A stretch of 64,000 bases of DNA, taken from assembly GCA_950295325.1 (NCBI GenBank), contig OX485804.1, forward strand, positions 34,720,001 to 34,784,000, written 5' to 3'. This DNA comes from Polytrichum commune (lineage: Eukaryota; Streptophyta; Polytrichopsida; Polytrichales; Polytrichaceae). The translations under genes and the position numbers were made by a program. Below are positions 1-9,657 of the stretch, in pieces (the stretch's first letter is position 1; each line of letters begins with the position of its first letter). The notes under the pieces are model-generated. The model was not told the origin of the DNA and did no database searches. It saw nothing but the letters and a program-made list of their open reading frames with translations.

Positions 1-685
1 CAACTTCCTCAAATAATGGTGGATCTTGCTGAATATCAATGTAGCAATTGTAGCTGTAGTGACATTCATCAATGTAAACCCTAAACCCTAAAAAATAAAC
101 TAAGCAAATGTTCTTCTTTTCAATCTCCAGTGATTATATTGTATTTGTTGTTGCCGAACTAGTTCCAAAGTTTGTCTTTCTTCTGCGTTAATTGTTTGTG
201 TGATAATCATGCAGTCTCATTGAAACATCACATCTTATTGCAAGAAACTCAATTGGGAGTCATCAATTTCCATCATAGATTCGTCGTCACATTGCCATGA
301 GATTCTGGATACATTGGTAGCAAGGGAGAACCATACTGGTACTGAAGAGGCTCTGTATGGGCGCCATGATGGGTGTATTACAGTTTCAAAGTAGAAATTG
401 AGACATTGCAGTCTGATAGTGACATTGACACAATAGTTATGTTTTGGCATGTGCATTGATATGAATTGCATATCCGGCAACACTTATCAATAGGAAAAGA
501 ACATGCAGAATGGTTGACAAATACGTATGACAATTTTGTAAACACAACTAGTCTCTTGCATGAATTCACAGTCGGTATTTAATGTTTGATTCAACTCAAT
601 GTTACAAAACTCAAAATAGTGTCACAAAATAGTGTGGAGAACTTTTCCCTCACACAAACCCTCCCTCACAAGCACCAGGATGGGA

Positions 686-813
686 GGGAAAACTTCCTCT
701 CGGGTGAGAGGAAGTTTTCCCCTGGTGGTTTGCATTTTAAGAGCCCCTCCCCACCCTCACACACACACTTGAGGAGAGGGAAAACTTCCTCTCGCTCGAG
801 ATGAAGTTTTCCC
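686..813. repeat. Two copies of the locus-associated hairpin
   Basis: Two inverted repeats lie about 90 bases apart, at 686-721 and 778-813. Each has the plan GGGAAAACTTCCTCTC, a 4-base loop, then GAGAGGAAGTTTTCCC. The first stem is perfect over 16 pairs; the second has one mismatch. The unique sequence after the second copy (about 814-880) matches the spacer of the tandem array at 1532-1831, so this looks like a diverged outlier of that array. Confidence 0.85.
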
Positions 814-1531
814 CTGCACTCTCATCTTATTAGCCCTCTCCTAACCCTCACTCCCCCACTGACGTCTCCCTAGCCTTCAATCCTTTTTTAAATATTCAAA
901 GATGTCAATTCTTCGAGTCATTTCTCTGTGTTAATATCGTCATCCTTGCACCAGGTAGAAACACGTTTCAAATCAAGCTCATTGATGATCACATTACAAA
1001 GAACTGGATACTTGGAACCAAGATGTGTAATTACCGACAATCTTGAGTATGTGCTGTGGTGAATGCTTAATTGAGAAGTTTTTGTTGGAGCTTGAGACTA
1101 AAATTACTGTGGTAAGCAAACGTGTTCATACATTATTAATCAATTTTGGTGAACTGTGGTTGGAAAATGGCAGGTTCGTTATCTCTGACAGTTTCGCGAG
1201 TTGCGACTCCTTTGCCTTGAAGGCAACCCTCTTTGCAAGGTACAAGTTCCACTTCAAGAAAAAGATAAAAAAAAAGAGTGTCATTGTTTTTCACAACTGA
1301 TATGTGATGTTTGTTCATCAATCCCTACTCATGGGGAGCGTGGGGGCTGGTTTAATGTCTACTTGTGGTAGGTGGACTGTGTGGTAAGGTAATTAGTCTA
1401 TATTATGTTAGTAAATCCAATATGGAGGAATGGATGCATGTTTTTTTTTTTTTTTTTTCTAGTTTCCTTCAATTTAGAATGATGTGGGTTAGGTATTCGA
1501 TGACAAACCCTATCACCATGACAACAGGAAA

Positions 1532-1831
1532 GGGAAAACTTCCTCTCGACCGAGAGGAAGTTTTCCCTTGCACACTCATCTTATTAGCCCTCTCCTAACC
1601 CTCACTCCCCCACTGACGTCTCCCTAGCCTTCAATCCACCCCTATCAACATGACAGCAGGAAAGGGAAAACTTCCTCTCGACCGAGAGGAAGTTTTCCCT
1701 TGCACACTCATCTTATTAGCCCTCTCCTAACCCTCACTCCCCCACTGACGTCTCCCTAGCCTTCAATCCACCCCTATCACCATGACAGCAGAAAAGGGAA
1801 AACTTCCTCTCGACCGAGGGGAAGTTTTCCC
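1532..1831. repeat. Tandem array of three 132-bp units, each with a 36-nt hairpin
   Basis: Hairpins at 1532-1567, 1664-1699 and 1796-1831 are spaced exactly 132 bases apart. The intervening CT-rich spacer is almost identical between the first two copies. Stems are GGGAAAACTTCCTCTC paired with GAGAGGAAGTTTTCCC around a GACC loop; the third has one substitution in its right arm. The high identity suggests recent local amplification. Confidence 0.9.
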
Positions 1832-1959
1832 TTCCTCACTCATCCCTCACATTATGTGAACCCTATCTATCAACGTATGCGATAGCCTCAAGGTGCAAGC
1901 TCTCTCAAGCTTGCTTTATTCCACAAATACTAACCATTTCAATTTGTCTTGCAGGTGAC

Positions 1960-3385
1960 ATGGACAAGGAAGTGCTATGGACAGACCTTGTTGGGAAAAT
2001 GGAAATAGGGCAGAAGGGTGTCTATTGGGAATTAAAAGACACTCACTTGAGACACTGGTCACTTCAGGTACACAGGAGGGACAAGGAATCTCCGTTAAAA
2101 CTAACCTTCGCATACATGATAGACAAAAATTGGATTCCAAACCCAGAAAACGCAATAATCCTGGCATCGGTCGGCGATCGCGACCAGCTTAATGTATCGG
2201 TGCTCGAAGGACTCGAAGAATGCACTTTGTCCATCGACTGCAAAAGGCATAGATTTCACCTGGAGCCATTCACCCAATCAGTCGAGATGCTTCCTCCTGC
2301 GGACAAAGAAGAGATGGAGAGAGTGATGGTCTCCGGTGTATCAAAGAAGGCAATTAACTTCCTTCTTGAAGCAATAGGTGATATCAATTCGAGAGAGGCG
2401 AACGAAAGGGAGGCTCTGAGGAAGCAAAAGAAGAAACAAGCGGAGACACTTATGAAATCTAGGACTGATGATGAGGGGAGTAAGAAGAAGAAACACAAGA
2501 AGCAGAAACCCGACAATCAAGATGTTGAAGGAACAAGAGAGGTGGTGAAGAAGCCCAATAAGGCTTCTAGTGAACTCATTCCCTTGGCGACGCCTACAAA
2601 CGCGACGCCAATTATGCAGAGCCATCCCCAAGAGACATCAGGTGCAAGGAAACCTCCGGCCTCAAAGAGGACTACTGATGAGGAGCGGAAGACAAAACCC
2701 AAGAAGGTGAAGGCTGCGGATGCATCGGAAGAAACTCCACTAGTGCTCACCGCAACAGAGAGGGGCATAGTCATTGCGCATGGCGAGGAACCAAGTTTGG
2801 AGGAAGCTGCAGCGGACCGCAAGAAATTCGTCCAATTATTTGGACACCTATATCCTTTCGGTATCGAGAAAGTTTTCCATGTCTATATCAAAAAAATGTT
2901 GAGCGCAAAGTCGTATCAGGTTACTCGCCCATTGGATGATGCCGGAGTAGCTCTCATGAAGAACTACCTTATACAGACCCCACCAGCGTGACTCCATCAC
3001 AATCTATGTCTCATACCGAAACTCAATAAGAGACATGGAGAGAATGAATGATTTGGGACGACATCAAGGACGGCAATTTTGTGATCATCAACGATCAACA
3101 CAGCGTGGTTGCATCGAGGCAGATTATAGGGCACAAAGATACATATCAATCATTGAAGGATAAATTGAAGATTTGGCCTTGTACGATTGTTTGGACCGAT
3201 GATCCAAGCATGACAGTTCGTCTTTCCTATACTCTAAACAATTCTAATTCTTTCAACAAGTTCACTCCTACTTGGACAACACATATTATGTACTGTTGTA
3301 GGGTGTGGGTGAAACTGTGGAGGCCCTCAAAACAACGGATCAACGCTGTGGAGACAATTATAGACCCCAAAATGAAGGAGGCATG
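1960..3385 (+). CDS. N-terminal exons of a multi-domain locus, with a possible ParB-like domain
   Basis: An open frame runs from the ATG at 1960 to 2991. Residues 1-115 look like a beta-rich globular domain I do not recognise. Residues 150-200 are a Lys/Glu-rich, nuclear-signal-like region. After this comes a low-complexity linker, then a segment ending YQVTRPLDDAGVALMKNYL. In another frame from 3048 follows IKDGNFVIINDQHSVVASRQ, then a Trp-rich strand up to WTDDPSMT near 3213. A plausible next exon (about 3302-3389) reads GVGETVEALKTTDQR. The order 'R.LDDAGV..L' then 'DG.FVIINDQHS..AS' resembles the ParB/sulfiredoxin-type fold, where a DGxH-like motif follows a short helix. The join between 2991 and 3048 is unresolved: there is a frame change with no clean intron, so the copy may be broken. 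Confidence 0.5.
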
Positions 3386-3450
3386 GAGAGTAAGTTTTCA
3401 TACTCCCATTCCAACTTTTATTTTCGCACTTCCACATGCAGACTCCACTT

Positions 3451-3602
3451 TCCCCTCCCTCAATCAAGGCTCAAGGGATTGGGAGATGTTAGAGAACTTC
3501 CTCTCGGCCGAGAGGAAGTTCCCTCATCTCCCTCAATCCCTTGAGCCTTGATTGAGGGAGGGGAGGATTGATGGAACTTCCTCTCGGCTGAGAGGAAGTT
3601 CC
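3451..3602. repeat. Nested large hairpin plus second short hairpin
   Basis: A core hairpin at 3494-3521 has arms GAACTTCCTCTC and GAGAGGAAGTTC around GGCC. It sits inside a longer inverted repeat of about 116 bases (roughly 3451-3566) whose outer arms include CAATCAAGGCTCAAGGGATT and its complement. A further copy, GGAACTTCCTCTC with its complement, occupies 3573-3602. All share the stem seen at 686-813 and 1532-1831. The position matches an intron between the exons ending near 3389 and starting near 3664. Confidence 0.88.
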
Positions 3603-3663
3603 CTCACCTCCACCCTCCATTCAAAGTTACTTCAACTTGTGTTCTAACACTTCTCCATTGCAG

Positions 3664-5055
3664 AATTTCACGACAAGCATGGAGGCTTCATTTACCGCCA
3701 TTGCTAGAAGGATCACCCACAACGACCTTAATGCCGAGCTGGCACTCATCATGGCAGATGATGAGACCTCGAGGATGTGGAAGAAGGTATTTCAAGGACA
3801 CGAGAAAGAGACCCTTATTAACCCGGACAAACCAGGCTTCACCTATTTAGAAGAATACCTGGATGCGCAACAGAAACAACGAGCCCGCCACGAGAAGAAA
3901 AAATCGGCAACACCATTCGAGGAGAAGCCGTATGTTTGTAAGCCATTGACCATAGAAACTTTCAGGGTGATGGCAGGCCTAATACGGCCCGACTATCTTC
4001 TGTGTGCGAGACGTATCCTCGAGGTGAGGCCTGGCGAAGAGGTTCCTAGAGTCTCTCCCCGAGCCACGAAGAACCACGATGTCACGACCTTGAAGTTGTG
4101 GTGTAATTTTAGGAAGTGGAAGAATATTTTTCTGCAAGAGTTGTCAGCACACGACCCAAACGATCTTGGCATTTGGGGAAAGGACTCGGAGGACAATGAA
4201 TGCCTTAATAGATCTGTTTGGGACAAATTCAAGAGGGACCATGACATCACAAAGGCCAAGTGGATGAAGCTTTATCAGGTTGCAGGTGATGGTTGGCTGA
4301 ATAAGAAGCGGTTGCCGAACTACAAAAAACTGGACCCTACCCCGGCATGCTTGCGTTTGTTGCAAGAGTGGCTGCAAACACCGGTAGAAGAGAGTCAAAG
4401 ACAAGTGATCACTAGATATGTAGATTATAATCCTTTGAAGCAGAAGTTGGTGATCCCTAATCAGGACAAGGTCGATACTGAATGGCTCTCGAAGATCACC
4501 ATTACAGGGGGCTTCATCGACTTTAGATTCATCACGGGGTGTGTCGATCAGCTAGTGTCATCTTCGGTAGTCGAGTCCTTGGTGAAGTATGTTGCGGACC
4601 CGGTCTGGGCCCCGGTCCTTAAGAAAATCCCTGCTTGGATGATTGTGTCCGATTTGCGCAACCAACCCGCGGCTGAAGAGTTCATCTCCGCCTTGATTCG
4701 CAAGCACCCGGGGACGTTTCTGAACGTTCCGTCAGTTTATATACCCTGTCACGCTGAGGATCAAACCTTCAACAAGGAAGTAGATTGGCTGAGGACCACC
4801 CCTCTTTTTTATGTGGACTTTCTCACTTGCCGAAGTATCCTCCCGCGTCACAAGCAGTTTCGATGTCCCATGATAGCGCCTGTAACTCGGCGTTACAATG
4901 TGAACCTGAAGGAGTGGTCGGAGCTTTCATACGAAGCGAACAGAGGCGAGTTGCGAATGGAGGTTTACAACTCGTTTCTCAGCAACTTTGGAAGCTCGGG
5001 AGGAGTTGTGATAAATCTATTCGGTGGGTTGAAGCCTATTGCTGCCGCATTGGTG
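3664..5055 (+). CDS. Large exon of unknown family with a possible degenerate DNA-methyltransferase-like C-terminus
   Basis: The frame is open from an acceptor-like TTGCAG at about 3658-3663 through to at least 5052. It encodes roughly 460 residues of ordinary globular composition. The C-terminal part reads RMEVYNSFLSNFGSSGGVVI followed by NLFGGLKPIAAAL, with a donor-like GGTGAG immediately after. The G-rich segment resembles the late-placed SAM-binding motif I (FxGxG-type) of beta-class amino-methyltransferases. A canonical DPPY motif is not visible; the nearest candidate is IVSDLRNQP, so activity is doubtful. A ParB-like domain upstream of such a methylase is a known bacterial and phage arrangement, which is the main reason for the suggestion. 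Alternative: an uncharacterised plant-specific domain. Confidence 0.5.
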
Positions 5056-5124
5056 AGTCCATATAACATCCGCAACCTTGTTTTTATTCGCAGGCTTGTT
5101 TATCTATTCTGATATTGTTCATGT

Positions 5125-6314
5125 ATGCATATGAACGAACAGCATGTGTTCTCGTGCATGGACTCTAGCTTCATGCACACGCTTCCCGAGAAGATAGATC
5201 ACGTTCGGCGACTTCGAGCTGTGGACTTTCAAGATGACCAAGAAGACCATGAAGCTGCAGGTGATAGAGATGACCACCCTCAACCTCAGCAAGAAGCACC
5301 CCCTACACTGTTGCTGGAGGATGTCTCGCGAGATCCGTCACCCGGTTTGGACATCGACGCCATGGACGTTGATAGAGACGAATCCGAGGGCGAGTATAAG
5401 GAGCCCGAATATGATGACGACGACAAAGAGGCGCCTAGTGAACATGATATAGAGGAGGCCTCCAGTAGAGGGGAAAACGCCCATATGGATACGCAATCGG
5501 ATGAATGCGAATCCATTCACACACAATCGCCACAACCACAGTCTGCCGCTTCACCTATGCGCGGCAAGGTCCTGGAATTTGAAGAGGACGAGCATGTCAC
5601 CTCTCTAGCGGAAGGTGAACCGGCCGAAGACCAGTATCGCAACGAGAATCACGAGGGAGATGCCAATGAAGAGCAAGATGCCGAGGACTCGGACCATGAG
5701 GAGGAGTTTGAGGGAACGCTCGAGGGGGAGCTCGAGGGGGGCCTTGACGACGCACAAGAAGGGGCTTGCGAGGGAGCACAAGAAGAACGAGAGGTGGCTC
5801 AAGGAGAAGATGAGCAGGCTCATGTTGAAGAGGAGGCCGAAGGTGATGCGGCTGAGCTCACACCCGAAGTGGCAACCACCTCCCGGCCTTCCACGGCGTC
5901 ACTTGTATCTGAGAACGAAGAAGAACTGCCACCGCCCAGTGCCCCAAAATCCAAGGCCTCCAAGCGAGGCAAGCACAAGGACCGGCATACGAAAAGACAT
6001 ATTTCTCGGGTTCCAGAGCCTGTGATAGCGGAGTCTGTATTGGAAGACAAGATTGTGGGGATCTTGAGAAGCACATTGCCCAACATGCTGTCGGGCTTGC
6101 TCCAAGAAGCGTTGGGCCTAGCAAAAAATACCCCCCCCCTCAGCAAGTGCCGACACCAACACCCACAGTGGATGTTGCAGTCGGTGCAGCCGAGCCCGAA
6201 AGGGTGAACGATCAGGTGGGCGCATCGCTCCCAGTTGGCGTGCAAACAGTGGATGTCTCCTGCGTGGATGCAACACCGACAACCATGGACACCTCCGACA
6301 AGGCCGAGGTCAAT
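5125..6314 (+). CDS. Acidic low-complexity exon with a frameshift at a C-run
   Basis: This open frame continues from the preceding exon after a short intron (about 5053-5130). It begins with a folded-looking stretch (FMHTLPEKIDHVRRLRAVDF) and then becomes a very Glu/Asp/Gln-rich region of about 200 residues. A Lys/Arg-rich patch follows (KASKRGKHKDRHTKRH), then a short helix. At the C9 run around 6131-6139 the frame is lost and resumes one frame over as a Thr/Val/Pro-rich tail ending at a GTAAGT donor near 6315. The composition suggests a disordered nuclear linker. The shift is either a sequencing or assembly error in a homopolymer or a genuine disabling mutation. Confidence 0.6.
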
Positions 6315-6610
6315 GTAAGTATTCGATCCCCGTGAACATTTCAGTATGCAAGTTTTTCTGTTCAAGTGACTGAATCTCCACCTGGATGTTTGATCCAGGT
6401 CGGTGATGGCGCGGCATCTTGAAGCTAAAAGTGGACTAGGACGAGTAGAATAAATAGAGTTAGGGGTGTTGATTTCCCAGAACTCCTCCCTTGTGGGGAG
6501 GAGATGCAATATGTTCGACCATTTATTATAAATAAAATGGATTCCTTTGTCTAGCACATGTACTTTCTAGTTTGCATTCAATTGTCCTTAATGATGTCTT
6601 GCAATTCACA

Positions 6611-7277
6611 GGCTTGCCTGCATAACCCAGAACGAGTGGATGCATCACACACTGCAATTTTGTCTATTTAAACGTCACTTACCCCAATCGACGACGAGCA
6701 CATCAACCCCTTGTCTATTGTGGTTCCCATACACACTTCGGATGCAGCGGTGGTCACCCGCGCTCCACCCACGGCCCCGTCACCACCAGAACATGTGTAA
6801 GCTCAGGTTCCATCGCCGCGTATGGCACTCTCGCCGACTGGCATCAAACAAGTGGCAAATTCTACAATTAGTGACATCATTCAAGAAGTTATCCAAGTGC
6901 CACATTCTACGCAGCCTCCACTTGAGCCCTCACCTTTGGAGGTTGTCCAGGTATCGCCGCAAGGTGTGGATGATGATGTTGCCAACGAAGAGGCTTCAAC
7001 TCCACCCGTGGAGTGCCCTCAAACAAAGCCACAGTCGCATGCGACGGCATCGACGAGTGCTGTCAATGTTATCCCATTGGACTCGTCGAATCTAGAAGCC
7101 ACCATAAATGCTCCACAAGCAGTTAGGAGGTATTTGACACGTTGGCCACAAGGCGAGAAGGATCCCCATCCAGTATTCAACAACGTTGGTTGCCAAGATT
7201 TCCGGACGACGCACAACAACCAAGACGATCAGAGACGGCGTGCCGAGCTTGTAAAAGTGGTGCCTTCACATGTCAAA
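6611..7277 (+). pseudogene. Linker exon with in-frame stops
   Basis: The exon starts after a TTCACAG acceptor near 6610 and ends at a GTAAGT donor (exon end 7277). The frame of the open part (MALSPTGIKQVAN from 6822) can be followed upstream through IVVPIHTSDAAVVTRAPPTA. It is interrupted by TAA codons near 6668 and 6796. Downstream it is open for 152 codons, Pro/Thr/Ser-rich, and ends at phase 0, matching the next exon. Together with the C-run frameshift this suggests a decaying copy, unless the stops are removed by unrecognised splicing. Confidence 0.5.
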
Positions 7278-7393
7278 GTAAGTTTATTCCATCCAATGCA
7301 TTCGTTAAAAGGCACGTTAGTTTCGATTGACATATGTCTATTTCGACCTTTTCACCTCCCCATTTATTTAAAATCGTGTAGTTTTGGGTTCAG

Positions 7394-8584
7394 GCTCCAC
7401 AGCATTCGATAGCGCCTTTGGATGCGCCTCTACCAAAAGACGTCGTCTATGATAAGCTATTTGTTTACGATGACACATACCCAAAGATCAATAGACCTTG
7501 CCAAGTTTTCACAAGGGAGATGGGAATCGCGTGTGCTAAAAGACTAATGTCTAAGTATCCCGAAGATCCTTCCCTAGGGTACTCTGAGCGATGGGAATTC
7601 AATCCAATACAGTACGAGGTATTGATCGTGGCCCATTTCTCCCTGTCGTTCGAGTTCGCCCATACCACACGTGGTTTGGAGGACTACACAATGAACTACT
7701 TAATGGTCTAGTCCATCATGCCTAGGTTTGCGAGGTCATTCTATGTTTAATTTATATGTAGCACATGTCAGAAGCTCACAGTGGGTTCATGTCGGCAGGC
7801 GCCTGCTGCTACACCCACTCGAAGGTTCATTGTGGTGTTCGATTTAAACGGCATATTTTGCCACTGTTCCCGACGTAACCCGGGTATGGTGACTGTGCCC
7901 ACTTGGATAATTTACGATAAAGCACCGGACAAACCTCCGGCCTTGGTAGGGCCCAAGGTTGTCCTACCTAGACTGGGATACAAGGTGTTTTGGTTGCGGA
8001 TGTCCTCCATGTTCCATGTTTGCATATGGTCATCCATGAAAAAATCCACTGTAGACCTTGTGGTGGAGTATCTATTTGCCGGGGGCCCAAAACCCGCATT
8101 AGTACTTGGCCAAGAGGATTGCACCTTGTTCAAGGACATGTGGAACAATGTCATCATGAACCCTTTGAAGCCAGAAGCTCCTTTGTTTTTGAAAAGTTTA
8201 CTCAACAAGTTTTGGTGGCCGCCTATATCCTTCGATTCTGGAAGGATCACAACTGCACCCTCCAACACCATTCTAGTAGACGATTGCCCTTACAAATCTG
8301 TTTGCAATCCGGACGAGTGTGGTATCTTTCCCAACCCATTCACATCCAATCGGGTGCAAGACGCAGACATGACAAAGGTCCTCCTTCCTTATTTTCAATC
8401 ATTGTTCTACTCACCAATGTCTGACGCACGCGACTTTGTGGTCAGCCGTAGATTTGGGCAACAACCTATACGGCATAACGATGCAGTCAAGGTGGCAGTT
8501 TTGAAATCCAACGGGCTCGAAGAAACCGACTCGGAAATTGTAGAAAAGTTGCAAATCGATCGAATAGAAGTAGCAAAGAAATAA
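7394..8584 (+). CDS. FCP1/NIF-type HAD phosphatase-like domain (two exons)
   Basis: Exons 7394-7618 and 7799-8584 join at phase 0 with TTCAG and GGCAG acceptors and a GAG|GTATTG donor. After a 75-residue lead the second exon starts APAATPTRRFIVVFDLNGIF, then CIWSSMKK, then NTILVDDCPYKS. These are motifs I, II and III of the FCP1/SCP (NLI-interacting factor) branch of the HAD superfamily. The motif I nucleophile Asp is kept, but the second Asp of DxDx(T/V) is Asn, as in many plant 'DLNG' members, so catalysis may be weak or lost. The conserved tail (SVCNPDECGIFPNPF) also fits. This family removes phosphate from RNA polymerase II tails or SMADs in animals. Its role here is unknown. A stop at 8584 ends the frame. 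Confidence 0.75.
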
Positions 8585-8628
8585 GTAGGATTGTATGTCT
8601 AGTAACATTGTATTTTATGGTATCTTCA

Positions 8629-8812
8629 GCTTCCTCCTGCTGGGTACACACCATCCAGTTCCACGCCATCAGCTTTTGCGTGCCCCACTTCGGGGCTCTC
8701 ACGCGGTCCAATAGAGGCGAAACAAGTTTCAGAGTCGCGGAACCCAATGGAGGTTTCACCAGTGAAGAACAACTTGCACCATGTGCAATGGACTGATGGA
8801 TCAACTCTGGTA
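8629..8812 (+). CDS. Probable short exon downstream of the FCP1-like domain
   Basis: Between an acceptor-like TATCTTCAG and a CTG|GTAATT donor the sequence reads LPPAGYTPSSSTPSAFACP and ends LHHVQWTDGSTL. The open frame, splice signals and the Ser/Pro linker to folded transition support a real exon. It is either a continuation of the locus, by splicing past the stop at 8584, or the start of a separate transcript. No family is recognised. Confidence 0.4.
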
Positions 8813-9029
8813 ATTTATTATTGTATCATTTATTATTATTGTGTCATTTATTGTTTCGACAACGTTATTGTGTAAAGGTTATTGTAATATCAAACACACA
8901 TTTCATTACCAATTCAGGGTCATTAGCATAAGTATACTTGAATCTGTATAAATCCAGACTCACTTGAACGTGCATGTGTACGCAATTTTGGTTCAGTTGC
9001 TACCGCATATGCGAGTTATGAAATCATGA

Positions 9030-9140
9030 TAAGTTGCAAACATATATATGTATGGGTGTATATGTGTATATGTATATGGGTGTATATGTGTGTATGAGTG
9101 TATATGTATGCATGAGTGTATATGTATGCACGAGTGTATG
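9030..9140. repeat. TATG/TGTA-rich microsatellite
   Basis: An imperfect run of short ATGTGTATATG-like units, with repeated GAGTGTATATGTATGCA segments. The apparent open frame through it (Met/Tyr/Val/Cys only) is a by-product of the simple repeat. Confidence 0.85.
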
Positions 9141-9185
9141 TAAATTAGTAAGCCAAATAAATGCGTGTCACTTTGTCACCGTGCA

Positions 9186-9657
9186 GGGTGTTGATCTCAA
9201 TATGGAACCCGCAGTGGAAGATTGTGCATCCCCTTGTGAAACATTGCTCGTCCTGCGCTCTATCTCTACACGCGACCACCAAATCTCCCTCATTGAATCA
9301 AGAGGCCCTAACTCAAGGGGTGTTCACATGTTACGTGCGGGATTGGCGAGCATTGGCAAAACTTATGACCCACAACCTATCACGACCACAGTGCCAACGA
9401 TTCTTTTGAACGCGCAAGGTGCTGACTTCAATATGAAACCATTGGGACCACCTTCCACCCGCGAGCATCAAATAGAGCTTATTGAGTCAAGAGGTCCTAA
9501 TTCAAGAGGCGTCAATCTATTGCATGCGGGGTTGGCTGACCTCGCGACACACACAGAGCACGGTCCGCAAATGGTTAGCCTCCCCTTGGAAGGCCCAAAA
9601 CACCACAATCAATGTGATGGACAGATGATTTGTCTGTACCCTAAATATGCTAGAAGT
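9186..9657 (+). CDS. Exon encoding a duplicated IESRGPNSRGV motif
   Basis: After a GTGCAG acceptor the frame reads GVDLNMEPAVEDC and runs 157 codons to a stop near 9657. It contains two copies of a ~45-residue unit. Copy one has STRDHQISLIESRGPNSRGV; copy two has STREHQIELIESRGPNSRGV; both are followed by a short AGLA helix. Each is preceded by a G(V/A)D(L/F)NM(E/K)P lead. The family is not recognised. Near-identity of the repeat at protein level, with scattered synonymous differences, suggests the motif has been kept by selection. It may be the C-terminal part of the locus upstream. Confidence 0.5.

Larger units (their letters stand above)
1..1959. other. Non-coding flank upstream of the 2-9.7 kb locus
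   Basis: No convincing coding exon was found here. The short open frames are AT-rich and resemble nothing I recognise. The stretch holds the hairpin repeats (686-813 and 1532-1831) and a T-rich run near 1440-1460. A pyrimidine-rich acceptor-like sequence ending in TTGCAG lies just before the ATG at 1960, so an upstream non-coding or short coding exon is possible. Confidence 0.5.

Noticed and set aside
5820-6557. 245-codon minus-strand open frame
   Set aside because: Antisense shadow of the acidic linker exon; composition mirrors the plus-strand codon bias and there is no domain match.
9034-9185. Met/Tyr/Val-rich open frame
   Set aside because: Product of the TATG microsatellite; only the part after the acceptor near 9185 looks coding.
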